DNA of 64,000 bases from NCBI GenBank assembly GCA_954871525.1, contig OX940868.1:30128056-30192055 (forward strand). The letters run 5' to 3'. Numbering within the stretch: the stretch's first letter is position 1; each line of letters begins with the position of its first letter. Shown here piece by piece: positions 36,216-47,901 of the stretch. Below the pieces are notes generated by a model. That model was not told the DNA's origin. It did not search any database and worked only from the letters and a program-made list of their open reading frames with translations. The translations under genes and the position numbers were made by a program. The DNA comes from Parietaria judaica (taxonomy: Eukaryota; Streptophyta; Magnoliopsida; Rosales; Urticaceae).

Positions 36216-36810
36216 GACTAATCACCACCTGCCCTTGGTCTTGAGGGGGAGTTTATCTATTCCCTTGTGAAACTCATTTAACTATCATGTATGATCGTGT
36301 AACATTTGTGAATGTTTTTAAGTAGAATAAAGTATCAGGGTCAGTGCTCCGCAGAGTAGGTTCCCACGAGGGGTTCACGAACTGCGTTACGAAATATCGC
36401 GTGTTCACTTGCTCTTTATTTTATACGCATATTTGCTAATCTAGGCTTTAGTAATACTGTTGATCATATACTTGAAGTGACATTCTTCACAACATTGTTG
36501 ATATCTGATTTTACTTTTATTATTTTTCGGTGGGCAATGAAGATACTTCGATCAGATTACGCAATATTATTTTCTCACACATTACTTCTCGTCATTTCCT
36601 AAAAGAAATGAATAGGACAATTACGTTTGGTTACGACTCATCAGTTAACCCCATGTATAAGTTATTACACTTATTAGTATTCAACTTAAGTTACTTAACA
36701 AGGAGAAATATGTTGTACTTAAATATATTAGCAAATCGTGCAAACACAAATTCTAACAGCGGGCACTATATTAGCAAATCTTACGAATCATACACTAATC
36801 ATATATTAGC

Positions 36811-36910
36811 GTAACCAAGCTTCATTGGTTTAGGGGTAACTCCACCATATATACTTCTTCAAGAGGCCACTAATTCAAACTATATGAGACGGAGTCGCGT
36901 GCCCCCTTTA
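36811..36910 (+). mobile_element. Possible tRNA-derived SINE
   Basis: TGGTTTAGGGG fits the Pol III A box, and about 35 bases on AATTCAAACTA is a degenerate B box. The piece ends in CCCCCTTT, as in Au-type plant SINEs. No target duplication was found. Confidence 0.4.
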
Positions 36911-36994
36911 TATATAAAAAACTTAGCATGCTCTTACATTGAATATATCTAGCGGGAGTGCATTGTAACCTTAGCCGATAGTGTCAAGCCCATT

Positions 36995-36998
<4 letters not shown>

Positions 36999-37060
<62 letters not shown>
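36999..37060. repeat. (AT)31 microsatellite
   Basis: Sixty-two bases of uninterrupted AT. Confidence 0.97.
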
Positions 37061-37063
<3 letters not shown>

Positions 37064-37267
37064 TGTAAGTAATTATCATGCGTAAGTATCGGTAGTCTTA
37101 CAAATGATTCTAATAAGTTCTCATTGTTTTTTAGCCCTGAATGTCCCAATACTTCGAAATTGTAAGTCAAATGTAACATCTAGTTGATCGCCACAATATT
37201 GCGTACCATTTCATTACCGTCATGCAATTTTTATATTTATTTTGATTATTTTTTTAAAAAAAATATA

Positions 37268-39392
37268 GGGAAAATTCATTATCTAGTGCTCAATTAGGAG
37301 GAAAATCGAAAAATAGTGATCAATGTTCCAAATTCAAAAAGTAGTGATGCTCACTTTTTTTGTACGAAAATACCCTGCCTAATATATACACCCGAAATTT
37401 TATAACTACCTGAAATCTATATGTATAGCTTTCGTATTTTTGGCATAACTCACTCATATTTTATCCAAATTTTATAAATGAACTACGGTTGGAAATCTAT
37501 AAAATATATCTACAACTTTGGTGTTTTAAGTTTTAGACAAAAAGTTCCATATAAATACGAAATATCAACAAAAACGTAAAATTAGACATTAGTGTAATGC
37601 AAAATATTTGTTTCAAGAAATTTTAATATACTTAATTAATAACCTTTTATGATGAAACATAAAAATAAGAAGTTTTACATCTATCTTTTATCTTTCAAAA
37701 GGTAGTTTAGCTATAAATTTTGGACAAAACGTTAATTATGCCAAAAATACGAAAGATGTCCAAATCTACTAGGAAGTTAGTATGTCCGAATTCGATGTTA
37801 CAATCTCCGAGGTCGACGTTTAGCCCCGAAAGGTGAATGTTAGCATATTCGAGGTCGTTGTTAGGAGTTCCAAACTCAATTTTTTTTGTAGAAATTTTCT
37901 ATAATATGGAAGTCGAAGTTTCGAAGTCCGAATTCAGAGGTTCTAACTCCGACTTCGGATGCTGATTTTAGAGTGTATAAATTTCTGTATTTTTGGCATA
38001 ACTCACTCATTTTTTGTCCAAACTTCCTGAAATATCTATAGTTGGAAAGCTAAGAGATAAATCTACAACTTGAATTTTATTAATTATATTAAAATTTGAT
38101 CAAAACAAATATTTTGCATTACACTCATGTCTAGTTTTACGTTGTGGTTAACATTTTGTATTTTTATTGAATTTTTTTGATATAAAACTTAAAATACCAA
38201 AATTGTAGATATACCTCTTACCTTTCCAACCATTGGTCGTTCATGAAATTTGAACATTAATTGAGTGAGTTATACCAAAAATACTAAAGCTATAAATTTT
38301 TAACTCCAAAATCGGCGTCCTAAGTCAGTGTTGGAACCTCCGAATTCTGGCTTAGAAACCCCGACCTCGTTATTAAAAATCGTGTATATAAAATATTTGA
38401 CTTTGGAGCTCCTAACACCGACCTCGAGTGTACTAACACCGACCTTTCGTGGCTAAACGTCGACCTCAGATATTGTAACACTTAATTCGGACATACTAAC
38501 TACGTACTACATTTGCACATGTTTCGTAACTCACTCATTTGTTGTCCAAAATTTATAAATAAACTACCGTTTCAAAAATTAGACGGATCTACAAATTTTT
38601 AGCTTTAATTTTTTTCATAAAAGCTTTTTAAATATACTTCTATTTGCCCAAAAAAAATGTTACACTACACTAATGTCCAAACGTTTTACGTTTTGGTTGA
38701 AATTTTATATTTTTAATGAACTTCTTTGATAAACACTAAAGTTATAGATCTATCTCCTAGTTTTTACACTGTAGGTCATTAATACACTTTGGATAACAAA
38801 TGACTGAGCTATGCCAAAAATACGAAAGCTGTGCAATTTTTCTCCGAGTTCGATATTGCTAACTCCGGCCAAGATATTCACAATATCATATTTTTCCACA
38901 ACTTACTCATATATCTTTCAAATTCTACGATTTAAATTTTATTTTGATGTTAGAAGATGGATATACAACTTTGTAGTTTAAGTTTTAGCAAAAAAAAAAA
39001 AATCATTTTGAAAGACTGATCAAAATAGCCCAAAGTTCCATCTAAAAATTTTGTTCGTCTTCATGTTTTTCGGCAATTCTTATTTCCTCCTGCACAAACT
39101 AGCTTTCACGACATTGCGCTTTCTTAATCTATCAAACGAGATATTACCATGATCATTTGGAGATCTGATGAGAAAAAAATGAAGAAGAAATGAAGAGGAT
39201 TTTTTTTAGAGGAAAAAAGGAAGGAGCGATGAAATGAAATGAGAAGCAAAGTTGAAATTAGGTACTGAAAAAAAGGAGGGTAGGAGTATCTTCGTGCGCA
39301 AACAGTGAACATCACTACTTTTTAAGTCATGGAAAATTCATTACTATTTTTCGATGTTCTCTTTAATTCATCACTTGGTAACAAATTTTCCC
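37268..39392. mobile_element. Mutator-like foldback element (2.1 kb) with long inverted arms
   Basis: Outer arms of about 90 bp or more begin GGGAAAATT and pair across the element (phrase TCGAAAAATAGT on both sides). A second, inner inverted pair (37790-37885 with 38405-38500, phrases GGTCGACGTTTAGCC / GGCTAAACGTCGACC) pairs around a centre near 38150. The motif GGCATAACTCACTCATTTTT and its reverse complement alternate at least six times. A 9-bp target duplication with one mismatch (AAAAATATA / AAAAAAATA) points to the Mutator superfamily. No transposase is present. It shares its core motif with the element at 59962. Confidence 0.75.
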
Positions 39393-39401
39393 AAAAAAAT
39401 A

Positions 39402-39671
39402 ACGCTATTAAACCCCAATTGAATACAAAATATTTTCTTACAAGATTTCGTTAACATTTTTATAGATTTTTTTTTCTCTTTTTGTAGGATTATTTTAATA
39501 GGATTTTCACAGGGCATTAATTTCTGTGGGGATCAATTAAGTATTAATATATTTATTTTATTTTATATGAAAAAATGGTTTCAACACAAACTTAACCGTG
39601 GTGAATAAATACATGATCAAAAACTAAAGTCTCTTCGGGTCCAAGGTTGGCATAAAGAAACAACAATTAAA
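39402..39671. other. AT-rich spacer
   Basis: Nothing recognisable between the foldback element and the pogo-like element. Confidence 0.4.
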
Positions 39672-39673
39672 TA

Positions 39674-40806
39674 CAGTATAGCGTCGATTAAATAATATTT
39701 TTGCTCGGTTCAACTCGGGCCTAACTAGTTAAATTAATAATTCGCTAAATTTATAAGATGATATTTTTTTTGGATGTATATAAGTTCCCGTTGATATATA
39801 AATTAATAATTCAACATAAAAAAAATATTACACTAATTATGAAATCGATATAAATAAAATATAGCTTTATATAACTTGTAATAAAATTACCTCAAATTAT
39901 AAAAAAAAAATCATTAAATAAGTAATCATGTAGTGTATTCGATTATGAAGTTTTTTTTGTATCCTTGAAATTGATGTCTCCTTCAACTTCATCTCCAATC
40001 TTCCACATGGGATTAAGAAGAATCGATGTTCTATTTTCGTGATGTACAAAAAATTGTTCAAAGTGATTGTCGGTACAATTATTTCATTGCGTGTACAAAT
40101 TAAGCTCTAATTTCAATAGTATCGTCTTCAAACTATGTTTTATGATTAGTGATACAATCATATTAATATTCTTGGCATGTTATAATATAAAGCCTCAATA
40201 AATTAAATTTTTTGGGCTGCTACAATTTAATATTTTATAGAAATCTTAATTTTTAAAATATTAATTATATAATAATTATAGTTATATGAAAAAATTTCAA
40301 TATAATATGGCAAAATTATTGTAATTGTAATACATAATTTGTAGATAATATTACCGAAATTGAGCTTGGTTCATTCATTGATGCAATTATAGCAACAATC
40401 GCACTTAGCATTTTTTATTTTTGCATCACTAAAGTACAACACCGGATCCCTTCTTAATGCTATACAAAAACTTAGAGTTGAAGTTGAATGAGAAATAAAT
40501 TTCAAGAATATGCAAAAAACTTCGTAATCATATTTTAAAAACATTACATGATTAGTTAATTATTGTTATTTATTTTTTATTTAAGATGATATAATTACTA
40601 ATTATGCAAAGTATTTTTATTATTATTTTATAATGAATTATTAATTTATATATCAGTTGGGACCTATATACTTCTAAAAAAAATATTATCTTATAAATTT
40701 AGTGAATTATTAATTTTTCTAGTTAAGCCCGAATTAGGACCGGAAAAATTTAGTATTTAATCGAGGTTATTAATTTATCGTGTATGAATTCATCGAAGTT
40801 CTACTG
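39674..40806. mobile_element. pogo/Emigrant-like DNA element (1.1 kb)
   Basis: Flanked by TA on both sides and starting CAGTATAGCGTCGATTAA, with the reverse end CAGTAGAACTTCGATGAA. The CAGTA(A/G)AACxTCxATxAA terminus is typical of the Emigrant/Lemi1 pogo-like family of dicots. Inverted similarity extends about 150 bp inward (AATTAATAATTCGCTAAAT and its partner). No transposase frame survives. Confidence 0.7.
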
Positions 40807-40808
40807 TA

Positions 40809-41612
40809 TATGGATTTCGTTTCTAGTTATAATGATTATAATTTTATATCATTAGTTCTTTATAAATTATTATTTTATTAATTTATGTATTAATTAATAA
40901 TTCGATAATATTAATACTTTTTAAGATCTTAACATTATTAATATTAATACTTTTTAAGATCCCAATATTACTTGAAAAATTAGAGACACTCAAGAACAAG
41001 AAGAACAAGAGCGCATTTTTATGAGCAAATGAGCGCTCGTTTTTTGTTAATTTTTTTCTTTATTCAACAACCCCAAATAGCTTACAGTTCTTACAATATA
41101 AAGGAGAAACTAGCCATTAGAAGATAACTGTCTATCCTAATTGTTCGGTGTGAGACATAATACAACAATTACAGAAAATAGGAATAAGAAGTGAAAACAC
41201 CATGAAAATAGGACTAGGGGCACTTCACGTCATTATGCCTCAGTTGACTTGTTCTTCAACATTTTACTTTACATATAACAACCATAATGACCTCAATCCT
41301 CATTAGTCCACGCCTGTAAGAACGACGCAAATTTATAGTTAATCTCCCGCCATTTATTGAATCGATTTAATGCTAAAGATTCTTGATTTAGCAAGTGCTG
41401 ATCATAAGAAGGAAAAATGTATAAACGAGAGTTTATTAGAGAAAGACAAACTAGTTTTTATATATCTGACCTTGATTCCTTGAATGTAAACAATTACATA
41501 TTACATTATGCAACTCATCAAACACAAACACAATTACAACACCAAAGCGATAAAAAACGGTGATACCAATATTGGTACATTATTTTAACACTAGAGGTAC
41601 TTGAGATCTATA
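40809..41612. other. BAHD downstream flank
   Basis: AT-rich with a short direct repeat, ATTAATACTTTTTAAGATC (40907 and 40940). No gene is seen. Confidence 0.4.
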
Positions 41613-41618
41613 TTTATT
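41613..41618 (-). terminator. Poly(A) signal of the BAHD gene
   Basis: AATAAA on the minus strand, about 64 bases past the stop codon. Confidence 0.55.
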
Positions 41619-41681
41619 TTAATATAAAAACATAGAAGGTCAGATATTTTGAGACTTGAGAAATCTCCAGAATTGCATCAA

Positions 41682-43004
41682 CTAAATAATGACTGCAGGA
41701 TTCAGACATGCAAACGCCAGAATCTCCGGGTTTGTTTTGAAACGCTTCATCTCCTCCTCGGGCAACCACAGATCCACTTCAATTCCCTCCCCATCTCGTG
41801 TATCCATCATTACACACAGGTTCTTAGCATTTCCCTTAATAGGACTGCATATCCAAACTGGCTTTCCCCATCCAAAATCTGCACCATATATCGGGAACCT
41901 ACACCAGCTAGTAGCCAGAAAATGATGACGGCAGTTATTTCTTCTCCCGATTGCAAATAAACCACTAAGCGCTTCAGCTGGAAATCCGGTTTTCCATATT
42001 GCCTTGAATTCATCGATGCTTTTCCTGAGAAGAACGATCAGATCTTTCAGCTCCGGTTTGTCCATTTCACTGCTGCGCAACATGTTTGCTTGCAGTAAAA
42101 TCGCGTGGTTTCCCACAGTGTTTTCGGGCAAACAAGGGTTCATCCTTTTCCGTATGTTCACAGGCAGGAAACAAGAATACTCGGAGTGCTTAGATTCAGA
42201 TAAGGCTTCGATCACGCATTTCCAAATAAGTGCCGAAACTGCCTCCACGCGGGTTGGGTTTTGTACGGTTGATGCACTGGCTGCTTTGGACCTGAGAGCT
42301 TCAATTCCTGCACGGTGGAAAACCAGCCTTTTGAGTTCAACTTTCTCGTTAGCAATATCAGCAACCTTGGGAGGCACTACAGAGGAGACAAAGGGCTTTC
42401 GCGGAGGGAAGACTGAAGTTGAAGATATGAACTGAGGAATAAACTCTGGTTCGATCTCTGATTTTAAAGTTGCAGAAGCCCAGGCATTGAGGAATGTGCT
42501 CAGTGTGGACGCATCGGAGATTTTGTGCGAAAGAGATACACCGATAGCCAAACCACCGCAGTTAAAAAAGTTGGCTTTGACAAGCAGGAGAGGACTAGAA
42601 CTGGCGGATAGCTCTTCCTTCCGGAATGTCTGGCGGGGAATGAACTCTTCCAGCGTACCGAAGTCAGGATTCGACAATAACGTCCACAACAGACAGTTGA
42701 CTTTTGTCGTTACAAATTCAGCTCCTTCGTCATTGCAGTCCACGGCAATGTTGTCTCTGAGCCTCCCGGCGAAATGGTAGAAGCTTGTCAAGGTTTTCGA
42801 CAAAGATTTTATCAGAAGTTGGGATTTCTGTGACACGCTCATAAGACGTGTAGTTGGAGGATAGAAGAGAAGCAGTGAGACTCCAAGAGTTGGCATGTAT
42901 TGATCGAGAGAGGAGAGTTCATATCTTCGACAGTTCTCCGGAGTTGGAAATGAAGGTTTTACTACTTCCCTCGTAATAACCTCAATCTCGATTTGTGTTG
43001 CCAT
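41682..43004 (-). CDS. BAHD acyltransferase, clade III (vinorine synthase/DAT-like)
   Basis: One uninterrupted exon of 440 residues, the standard BAHD length. Both signature motifs are intact: catalytic HKISD (160-164) and the structural DFGWG (376-380). The N-terminal pattern IEVITREVVKPSFPTP and the FFNCGGLAIGVSLSHK segment before the catalytic His match the clade that contains vinorine synthase, deacetylvindoline 4-O-acetyltransferase and salutaridinol acetyltransferase. Expected reaction: transfer of an acyl group from acyl-CoA to a hydroxyl (less often an amine) of a small molecule in the cytosol, with His160 as general base. Acyl donor and acceptor cannot be told from sequence. It would logically act after the P450 and dioxygenase steps, on a hydroxyl they introduce (inference). 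Confidence 0.94.
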   Translation of the reverse strand: MATQIEIEVITREVVKPSFPTPENCRRYELSSLDQYMPTLGVSLLLFYPPTTRLMSVSQKSQLLIKSLSKTLTSFYHFAGRLRDNIAVDCNDEGAEFVTTKVNCLLWTLLSNPDFGTLEEFIPRQTFRKEELSASSSPLLLVKANFFNCGGLAIGVSLSHKISDASTLSTFLNAWASATLKSEIEPEFIPQFISSTSVFPPRKPFVSSVVPPKVADIANEKVELKRLVFHRAGIEALRSKAASASTVQNPTRVEAVSALIWKCVIEALSESKHSEYSCFLPVNIRKRMNPCLPENTVGNHAILLQANMLRSSEMDKPELKDLIVLLRKSIDEFKAIWKTGFPAEALSGLFAIGRRNNCRHHFLATSWCRFPIYGADFGWGKPVWICSPIKGNAKNLCVMMDTRDGEGIEVDLWLPEEEMKRFKTNPEILAFACLNPAVII

Positions 43005-43076
43005 AGTTTTGTGTTGATTGTTCAGATTCTTGTTTGGATGGCACAGTCCGTAAGATCATTGATGTGATATATGTGA

Positions 43077-43087
43077 TATATATAAAT
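43077..43087 (-). promoter_or_regulatory. TATA box of the BAHD gene
   Basis: TTTATATATA on the minus strand, about 73-83 bases upstream of the ATG at 43004. Confidence 0.6.
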
Positions 43088-43189
43088 AGTTTTTCATCCT
43101 GAAGAACTAGATGGAAGAGATGCACAAAAACTACTGTTCTTCGAATATTTTATTGGATGGCGTATATGTTACACCTCATGTGCCTTGGA

Positions 43190-43192
<3 letters not shown>

Positions 43193-43232
<40 letters not shown>
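43193..43232. repeat. (TA)20 microsatellite
   Basis: Forty bases of TA about 200 bp upstream of the BAHD start. Confidence 0.95.
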
Positions 43233-43236
<4 letters not shown>

Positions 43237-43928
43237 GCAAAATTCATTAAAGACGTAACACTTTTAGACCAACCTCCGAAAGTCATTGCAAAAGTTTTGG
43301 AAATTTGAAAACTAATAATAATATCCACTGGTCCTAGAGCTGCGATTGGCGACGTCGCGACTCGTCGCGATCAGAATCGCCAAAATCGCGAAGTGTGGCG
43401 TCGCGAGAAATCGCGACCGAGGCGAGAAATTCGGGTTTCTTCAATTATTCTATCTTGTGGCATATGTATCTAGTTTTTTCCAGTGTTAAACTTAGTTAGT
43501 TTTTACCCGAATTTTATTATCAAACTTTATCAATATTTTCAAAACTATATTTACATATTTTTATTATTTATAATAATTATTTGTAATTAATTTATTTCAA
43601 AATTAATATTTAAATATGTTATAATTATTATTTTGTAACATATTAATAAGTTTGATTTATATGTTCGTTTTTAATTTGTAACATATGTTAATAAATATTA
43701 ATTTGTAACATATTAATAATTTGAACAAATTTAATCAACAAATATATAATTAAATACGATAAGACGAGATATTAAAAAAAAGAAGTTGTATTATTCATTG
43801 TGAATATTACAATAAGGTGGAAGAGAGCTGTAAATATTCAGTGTAAATATTACAAGATGCCTCACTAAAACCTCTCTTGTAAAACCCTACTTTAGGGACA
43901 TAAAACCAAGAGACGAAAGAGCACATCA

Positions 43929-46860
43929 TTACTCGGGGAACATTGCGTTGAACCTTTCCGTCATTAGCTCCAGATCGCTTGGCTCGGAGCGTTCGGCAAT
44001 CACGGGGGGGTTGAACAACAAATCATTCAACACCACAATCTGCTCGACGTGTGTGTTGGTGGTTGACGCCCGCCGGTCGTTGATGAGATATTGAGCCGTG
44101 CTAAAAACGCTCTCCGAAGCAACGCTGGAAATGGGGATGGACAGTATATCCCTCGCCATTCTTGCCAATAGCGGAAATCTGTCCCGTTGAATCTTCCACC
44201 ACCTTATCACATCGAACTCGTCGGAGTCTTCGTCGAATAGCAGGCCGTAGTAGCGCTTCAATTCTGCCGGTTGGCCGTCCGTGTCGCCTGCCAACGGCGT
44301 AGTGGATTCCCCGCGACTTACCCGTTGCTTGAGTCTCCGGCTGAAGTCGTATCCCGTCTTGGTTGGGCTTGCCATCACTGCCCTTTGCTCCTCCTGTGAG
44401 TTGAATTGAGGGAACCGTTTGTTGTATTCACTGTACAATTCATAAAAAGCTTCGTTAACAACATTAACATAATTACGATAATCCACCCCTATGTTTTCTC
44501 CGATCGCTATCATCATTGGCCCATATGCATCCGAAACATGAGGGTCTAGAATAGCACCGAAGCAAAACAAAAACGGGGGTGGATCCCAATACGATTTGAA
44601 TTTTGCAACCATAGACTCAATAAGCGGCGAAATAATAGGGTCATTTTCGAATTCTTTGAAAGCACGCGAAATTTGATAAAGACCCAAAAGACCATGATTC
44701 AAAGAAGGTTTATTTTGGTTAGAAAAATTTAAAGTAACAGCATAAAAAGGTTTGAGGAAAGCGAGGAATTTCTTCGCAGTAGCCCATTCCGCCTCCGTGA
44801 TCCGCGCCTCCGGAGGGAGTTCCTGTCCGAGGAAATGGTCCAAAGGAAGCCTCTGTCTACACACAACTGAAATCATTAAATACGTAAAGTTCCATCGCGT
44901 ATTATTATCTAAACCAAACTTATTAGCTTTATGATTGTGGTCTTTACAAAATCGTCTCCACCTATTGGTGGTTTGAGGATGCCGGATCCAATCAACAATG
45001 CCGCGTAATTTTTCAACATGGTGTGCAATATGTCCCTCGCCCGTTCGTGCAATTAAATTAATTATGTGACAAGCACAGCGTTGATGTAAAATATTTCGAA
45101 ACGGAGAAGCGGGCAACATTGTTTCCAAGATCATAATCGCGGCGTTGTTGCTTGAGGCATTATCTAAGGTAATTGAAATAACACGATTTTGTAAACCCCA
45201 ATCACCAAATAATTCAAATAATTTCTCGGCTATGTTTTTTCCGGTATGGCGACACTCGAAAGGCGATAAGTTTAAAAGTCGTTGACATGGATTCCACTCA
45301 TCGTCGACGTAGTGGGCGGTCAAACTCATGTAATCATTTAAACTTGGACCGCTCCACAAGTCGGTGGTAAAAGCAACGTTTATGTTAGACATTTTGAAAA
45401 AATCGACTAAAAGGTTTTTTTGCAAATCATAAGAGGTTTCCATGTCCCCGGTATAAGTGGTACGAGAAAACTGCTGGTATGTCGGATTAATCCTTTGCAT
45501 ATATCGTGTGTGGTTGGGATTTTCGACAAAACTCAGCGGAACGCCCGTAGAAAGAATCCATTCGAGTGTCCATTTCCGTAAATTTACAGCAGAAAGAGCA
45601 CTTACCTATGCTGTGTTTACCTCATCGAGCTCCCCGGTTGGGAAGCACACATTAGCGTGTCGGTTTAAGTATCCGGTTCCCCGCTCCCCCATTCCGTCTA
45701 GAATTGTCCCGCACTTTTTGCATGTGGCATTTTTAACACGCTCGCCTCGCTCGTTGATGTGCCGATCTTCATGAAAAAATATCCACACCGGGGCCGTGTT
45801 TGGCCGTCCCCACGCCAAGCCATGAGGATTAACTCTATTAAAACAAAAGGAAAATCACAAATTTAAATGTCATAAAGTTTATTATTTATCATATTGATTT
45901 AATTAAAAGTTAAATAAAAAAGTTAACAAAATTAAAATGGTATTTCTTATGTGTGAAAATAATTATCAAACTCTTTTGGACGGAACTCCCTGAGGTTCCA
46001 CGGCCAGATCGACTGGAAAGGATACTATGATCTCGCTTTAGGCCCAAGCTTTTCTAGACAGAACTCCCCGAGGTTCCCAGGCTAGCTTGGAGGAGATTGC
46101 AAAGCAAACCTTATTTAAAAACCAATCTTTCTAAGACACCATAATCCAATAAGAACTTTATAATTATTACCACACATACAAATTACCTTTTTTAATTTTT
46201 TTAACTTATTTAAGTAACAATTTAAAGTTTAATTAAATTAATATGATTATTAAATCTCAAGAAATTCGTTTCTGATGTGGAAGATCAGTCGGAACCGCAA
46301 CCACAGAGCATACTAAGACTTTCAAGAGACGTGGCAAATTAATTATTTATTCTAAAATAATTAAAATAATATTAAAATAATAATAATTGAAATAATTACC
46401 CCGTTGCCGGTCGCGGACGTCGAGCACGTCGAGAACGTTGGACGGAGCCTTCGCCGGTTTCGTTGTGGGAGAGTGGAGAACCATCGTAGTACGAGCCAAT
46501 AACAGAGGAATGGTGTGGGCCCTCCTCTTCGGCAAGATCGCGTCTTTGAGGCGGTTCCTCCGGCGGTTGAAGTGGGCCCTCCCTACGGTCGTCGGCGGGT
46601 CCTCCTTGAAACAAGAGTTCAAAAAATGGATCGGTGGTTCCTGCCTCCCTACATCGACATAGCGTGCTGCTGTTGACCATTGATGCCGGAACGTGCGTCG
46701 GATAATTTTGATTTGGTGGGGAGGGAAGTGTTTCTACAACGGGAATGTAGCCCTCGGGCGTAGGTTGCGATTGCTCCCCGGCATTAAAATCAGGAACCAA
46801 ATCCCTAGCCGCCCTACGACCCCCGGAACTACCACCGCTTCTTCGAGAAATAATGGGAAA
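43929..46860 (-). pseudogene. hAT transposase with one in-frame stop and a lost start
   Basis: Exon 1 (about 46860-46400) encodes a proline-rich leader; a 565-bp GT-AG intron (46399-45835) splices in frame to exon 2 (45834-43929). Exon 2 holds a BED finger (CKKCGTI, then LNRHANVC), a catalytic core with FTTDLWSG and TLDNASSN, CACHIINL, WNFTYLM, and the dimerisation domain with FPLLARMARDILSIP and SSVASESVFSTAQ. The 523 codons 45500-43932 are unbroken. One TAG stop at 45606-45608 is in frame between the finger and the core, as expected from a CAG-to-TAG transition. The likely start position reads ATT before SRRSGG. As it stands, only the region downstream of the stop could be made. Confidence 0.85.
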
Positions 46861-46963
46861 TTTGAGAACTTGAGAGCTTTAGAGGGAAAAAACTTAGAGA
46901 GTTGAGAGAATTTGAGAGAGAGTTGGAAGATTGTTGGTGAGGAAATGAGGGTGGGAGAGGTGG

Positions 46964-46971
46964 TATTTATA
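46964..46971 (-). promoter_or_regulatory. TATA box of the hAT transposase
   Basis: TATAAATA on the minus strand inside the element, about 105 bases upstream of the presumed start, followed by a pyrimidine-rich leader. Confidence 0.55.
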
Positions 46972-47592
46972 GGATTTGAGGAGAGAGTTGGGTGGGTGAA
47001 TAATTATTGAGGTGGGTGAAGTGGGTGAATAAAGTTGGGGGAAAAATATTGAAATTTGAAATTTTTGGGTTGGAATTCGAGTAAAGTGGGTAAAAATTGT
47101 GGTTGGGTAATTAATTTCGGGTAAAAAGTGTGTTATTTATGCCACAAACAAACACACCCTCCTCCCCCACACGGATCGATGACGTGGCAAGCTCTGGGCC
47201 GTCGATTTCTTCACGCGGATCCGCCCTCTCCCCATCGCGATTAGCCTCGCGAGTCGCGACAAATCGCGATTCTCCCACGTGAATCGCGACTCGTCGCGAT
47301 TCTCCAAAACATGTCGCGACGAGTCGCGATGGCGTGTTTTGGATCGCGAGTTGCAGCTCTAACTGGTCCCTTGTCAACTTACCCTTTCACGTCCCTTGTC
47401 AACTTACTCTTTCACATTTCTCTTTCATCCAATAGACTCTATCATTACTTCTCTCGTTCCTGAATCTGATACTCACGAGTCACGATGTTGATAAATTTGT
47501 CAGGAAGTATATCAATACACAATATAATAGTATAGATTACCAAGTACGCGCATGTAAGTAAAAAATAAGTGAACACGCGATATTTGTTAACG

Positions 47593-47901
47593 TTAGAGTC
47601 GGCCCAACCATTTTAGTGGTCTTGGGCGAGAATTCAAAACGAGGCCTTATTTGATTTATTTTTTTATTATTCTATTAAAGTGGGCCACTTTTTGGTAAAA
47701 AGGCCTCCTCAAATACTTGCAATTCAGGGTTATTATTAATTATAGTCCCAGGGCTTTTAAAATTGACTTCACAGTATAGTTATCTAATTAATTTTTGGCC
47801 TTTATGTTTACACTTTGGGGCCTTTAATTAATAGTAAAATAGTTATATAGGTAGTGGGCTTTGGGCCATTGCCCAAGTCGCCCAGGCCTCAGGCCGGGCC
47901 T
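47593..47901. mobile_element. Small non-autonomous hAT element (309 bp)
   Basis: Starts TTAGAGTCGGCCC and ends CAGGCCGGGCCT, the GGCCGG-type hAT terminus, flanked by TGTTAACG (47585-47592) and GGTTAACG (47902-47909), an 8-bp duplication with one mismatch. The uninterrupted site is seen in the other LTR copy near 36380. Confidence 0.75.

Larger units (their letters stand above)
33433..36513 (+). mobile_element. Solo LTR (~0.77 kb net), split by a hAT element
   Basis: The insertion begins TGTAAGAGTTATTTTG and is bordered by CTTTT on both sides (33428-33432 and 36514-36518). Removing the 2.3-kb hAT leaves about 770 bp with a promoter-like CTATAAAG near 33719 and the phrase GGGTCAGTGCTCCGC. A second copy of the same LTR lies in opposite orientation at 47461-53434, itself split by other elements. 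The 3' terminus here reads GATTTTA rather than ending in CA, so it may be mutated. A copia origin is likely but unproven. Confidence 0.65.
32754..36660 (+). repeat. Tandem duplication, second copy split by nested insertions
   Basis: Copy 1 spans about 32754-33075. Copy 2 starts at about 33228, stops at 33432 in GATGTCCACGTCCTTTT, and resumes at 36514 with CTTTTATTATTTTTCGGTGGG, continuing to about 36660. Shared text includes TTATAGTCTTGTGC and GACTCATCAGTTAAC. The gap is a solo LTR that contains a hAT element. Confidence 0.75.
43335..47361 (-). mobile_element. 4.0-kb hAT transposon, nearly intact
   Basis: The ends TAGAGCTGCGA and (reverse) TAGAGCTGCAA are inverted repeats, with an exact 8-bp target duplication ACTGGTCC (43327-43334 and 47362-47369). 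Both subterminal regions are saturated with CGCGA/TCGCG words, for example ACTCGTCGCGAT on both sides, a very CpG-rich feature in an AT-rich setting. It carries a transposase gene with a promoter, one in-frame splice and only small lesions (next entry). It lies 330 bp upstream of the BAHD gene's start codon. Confidence 0.92.
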
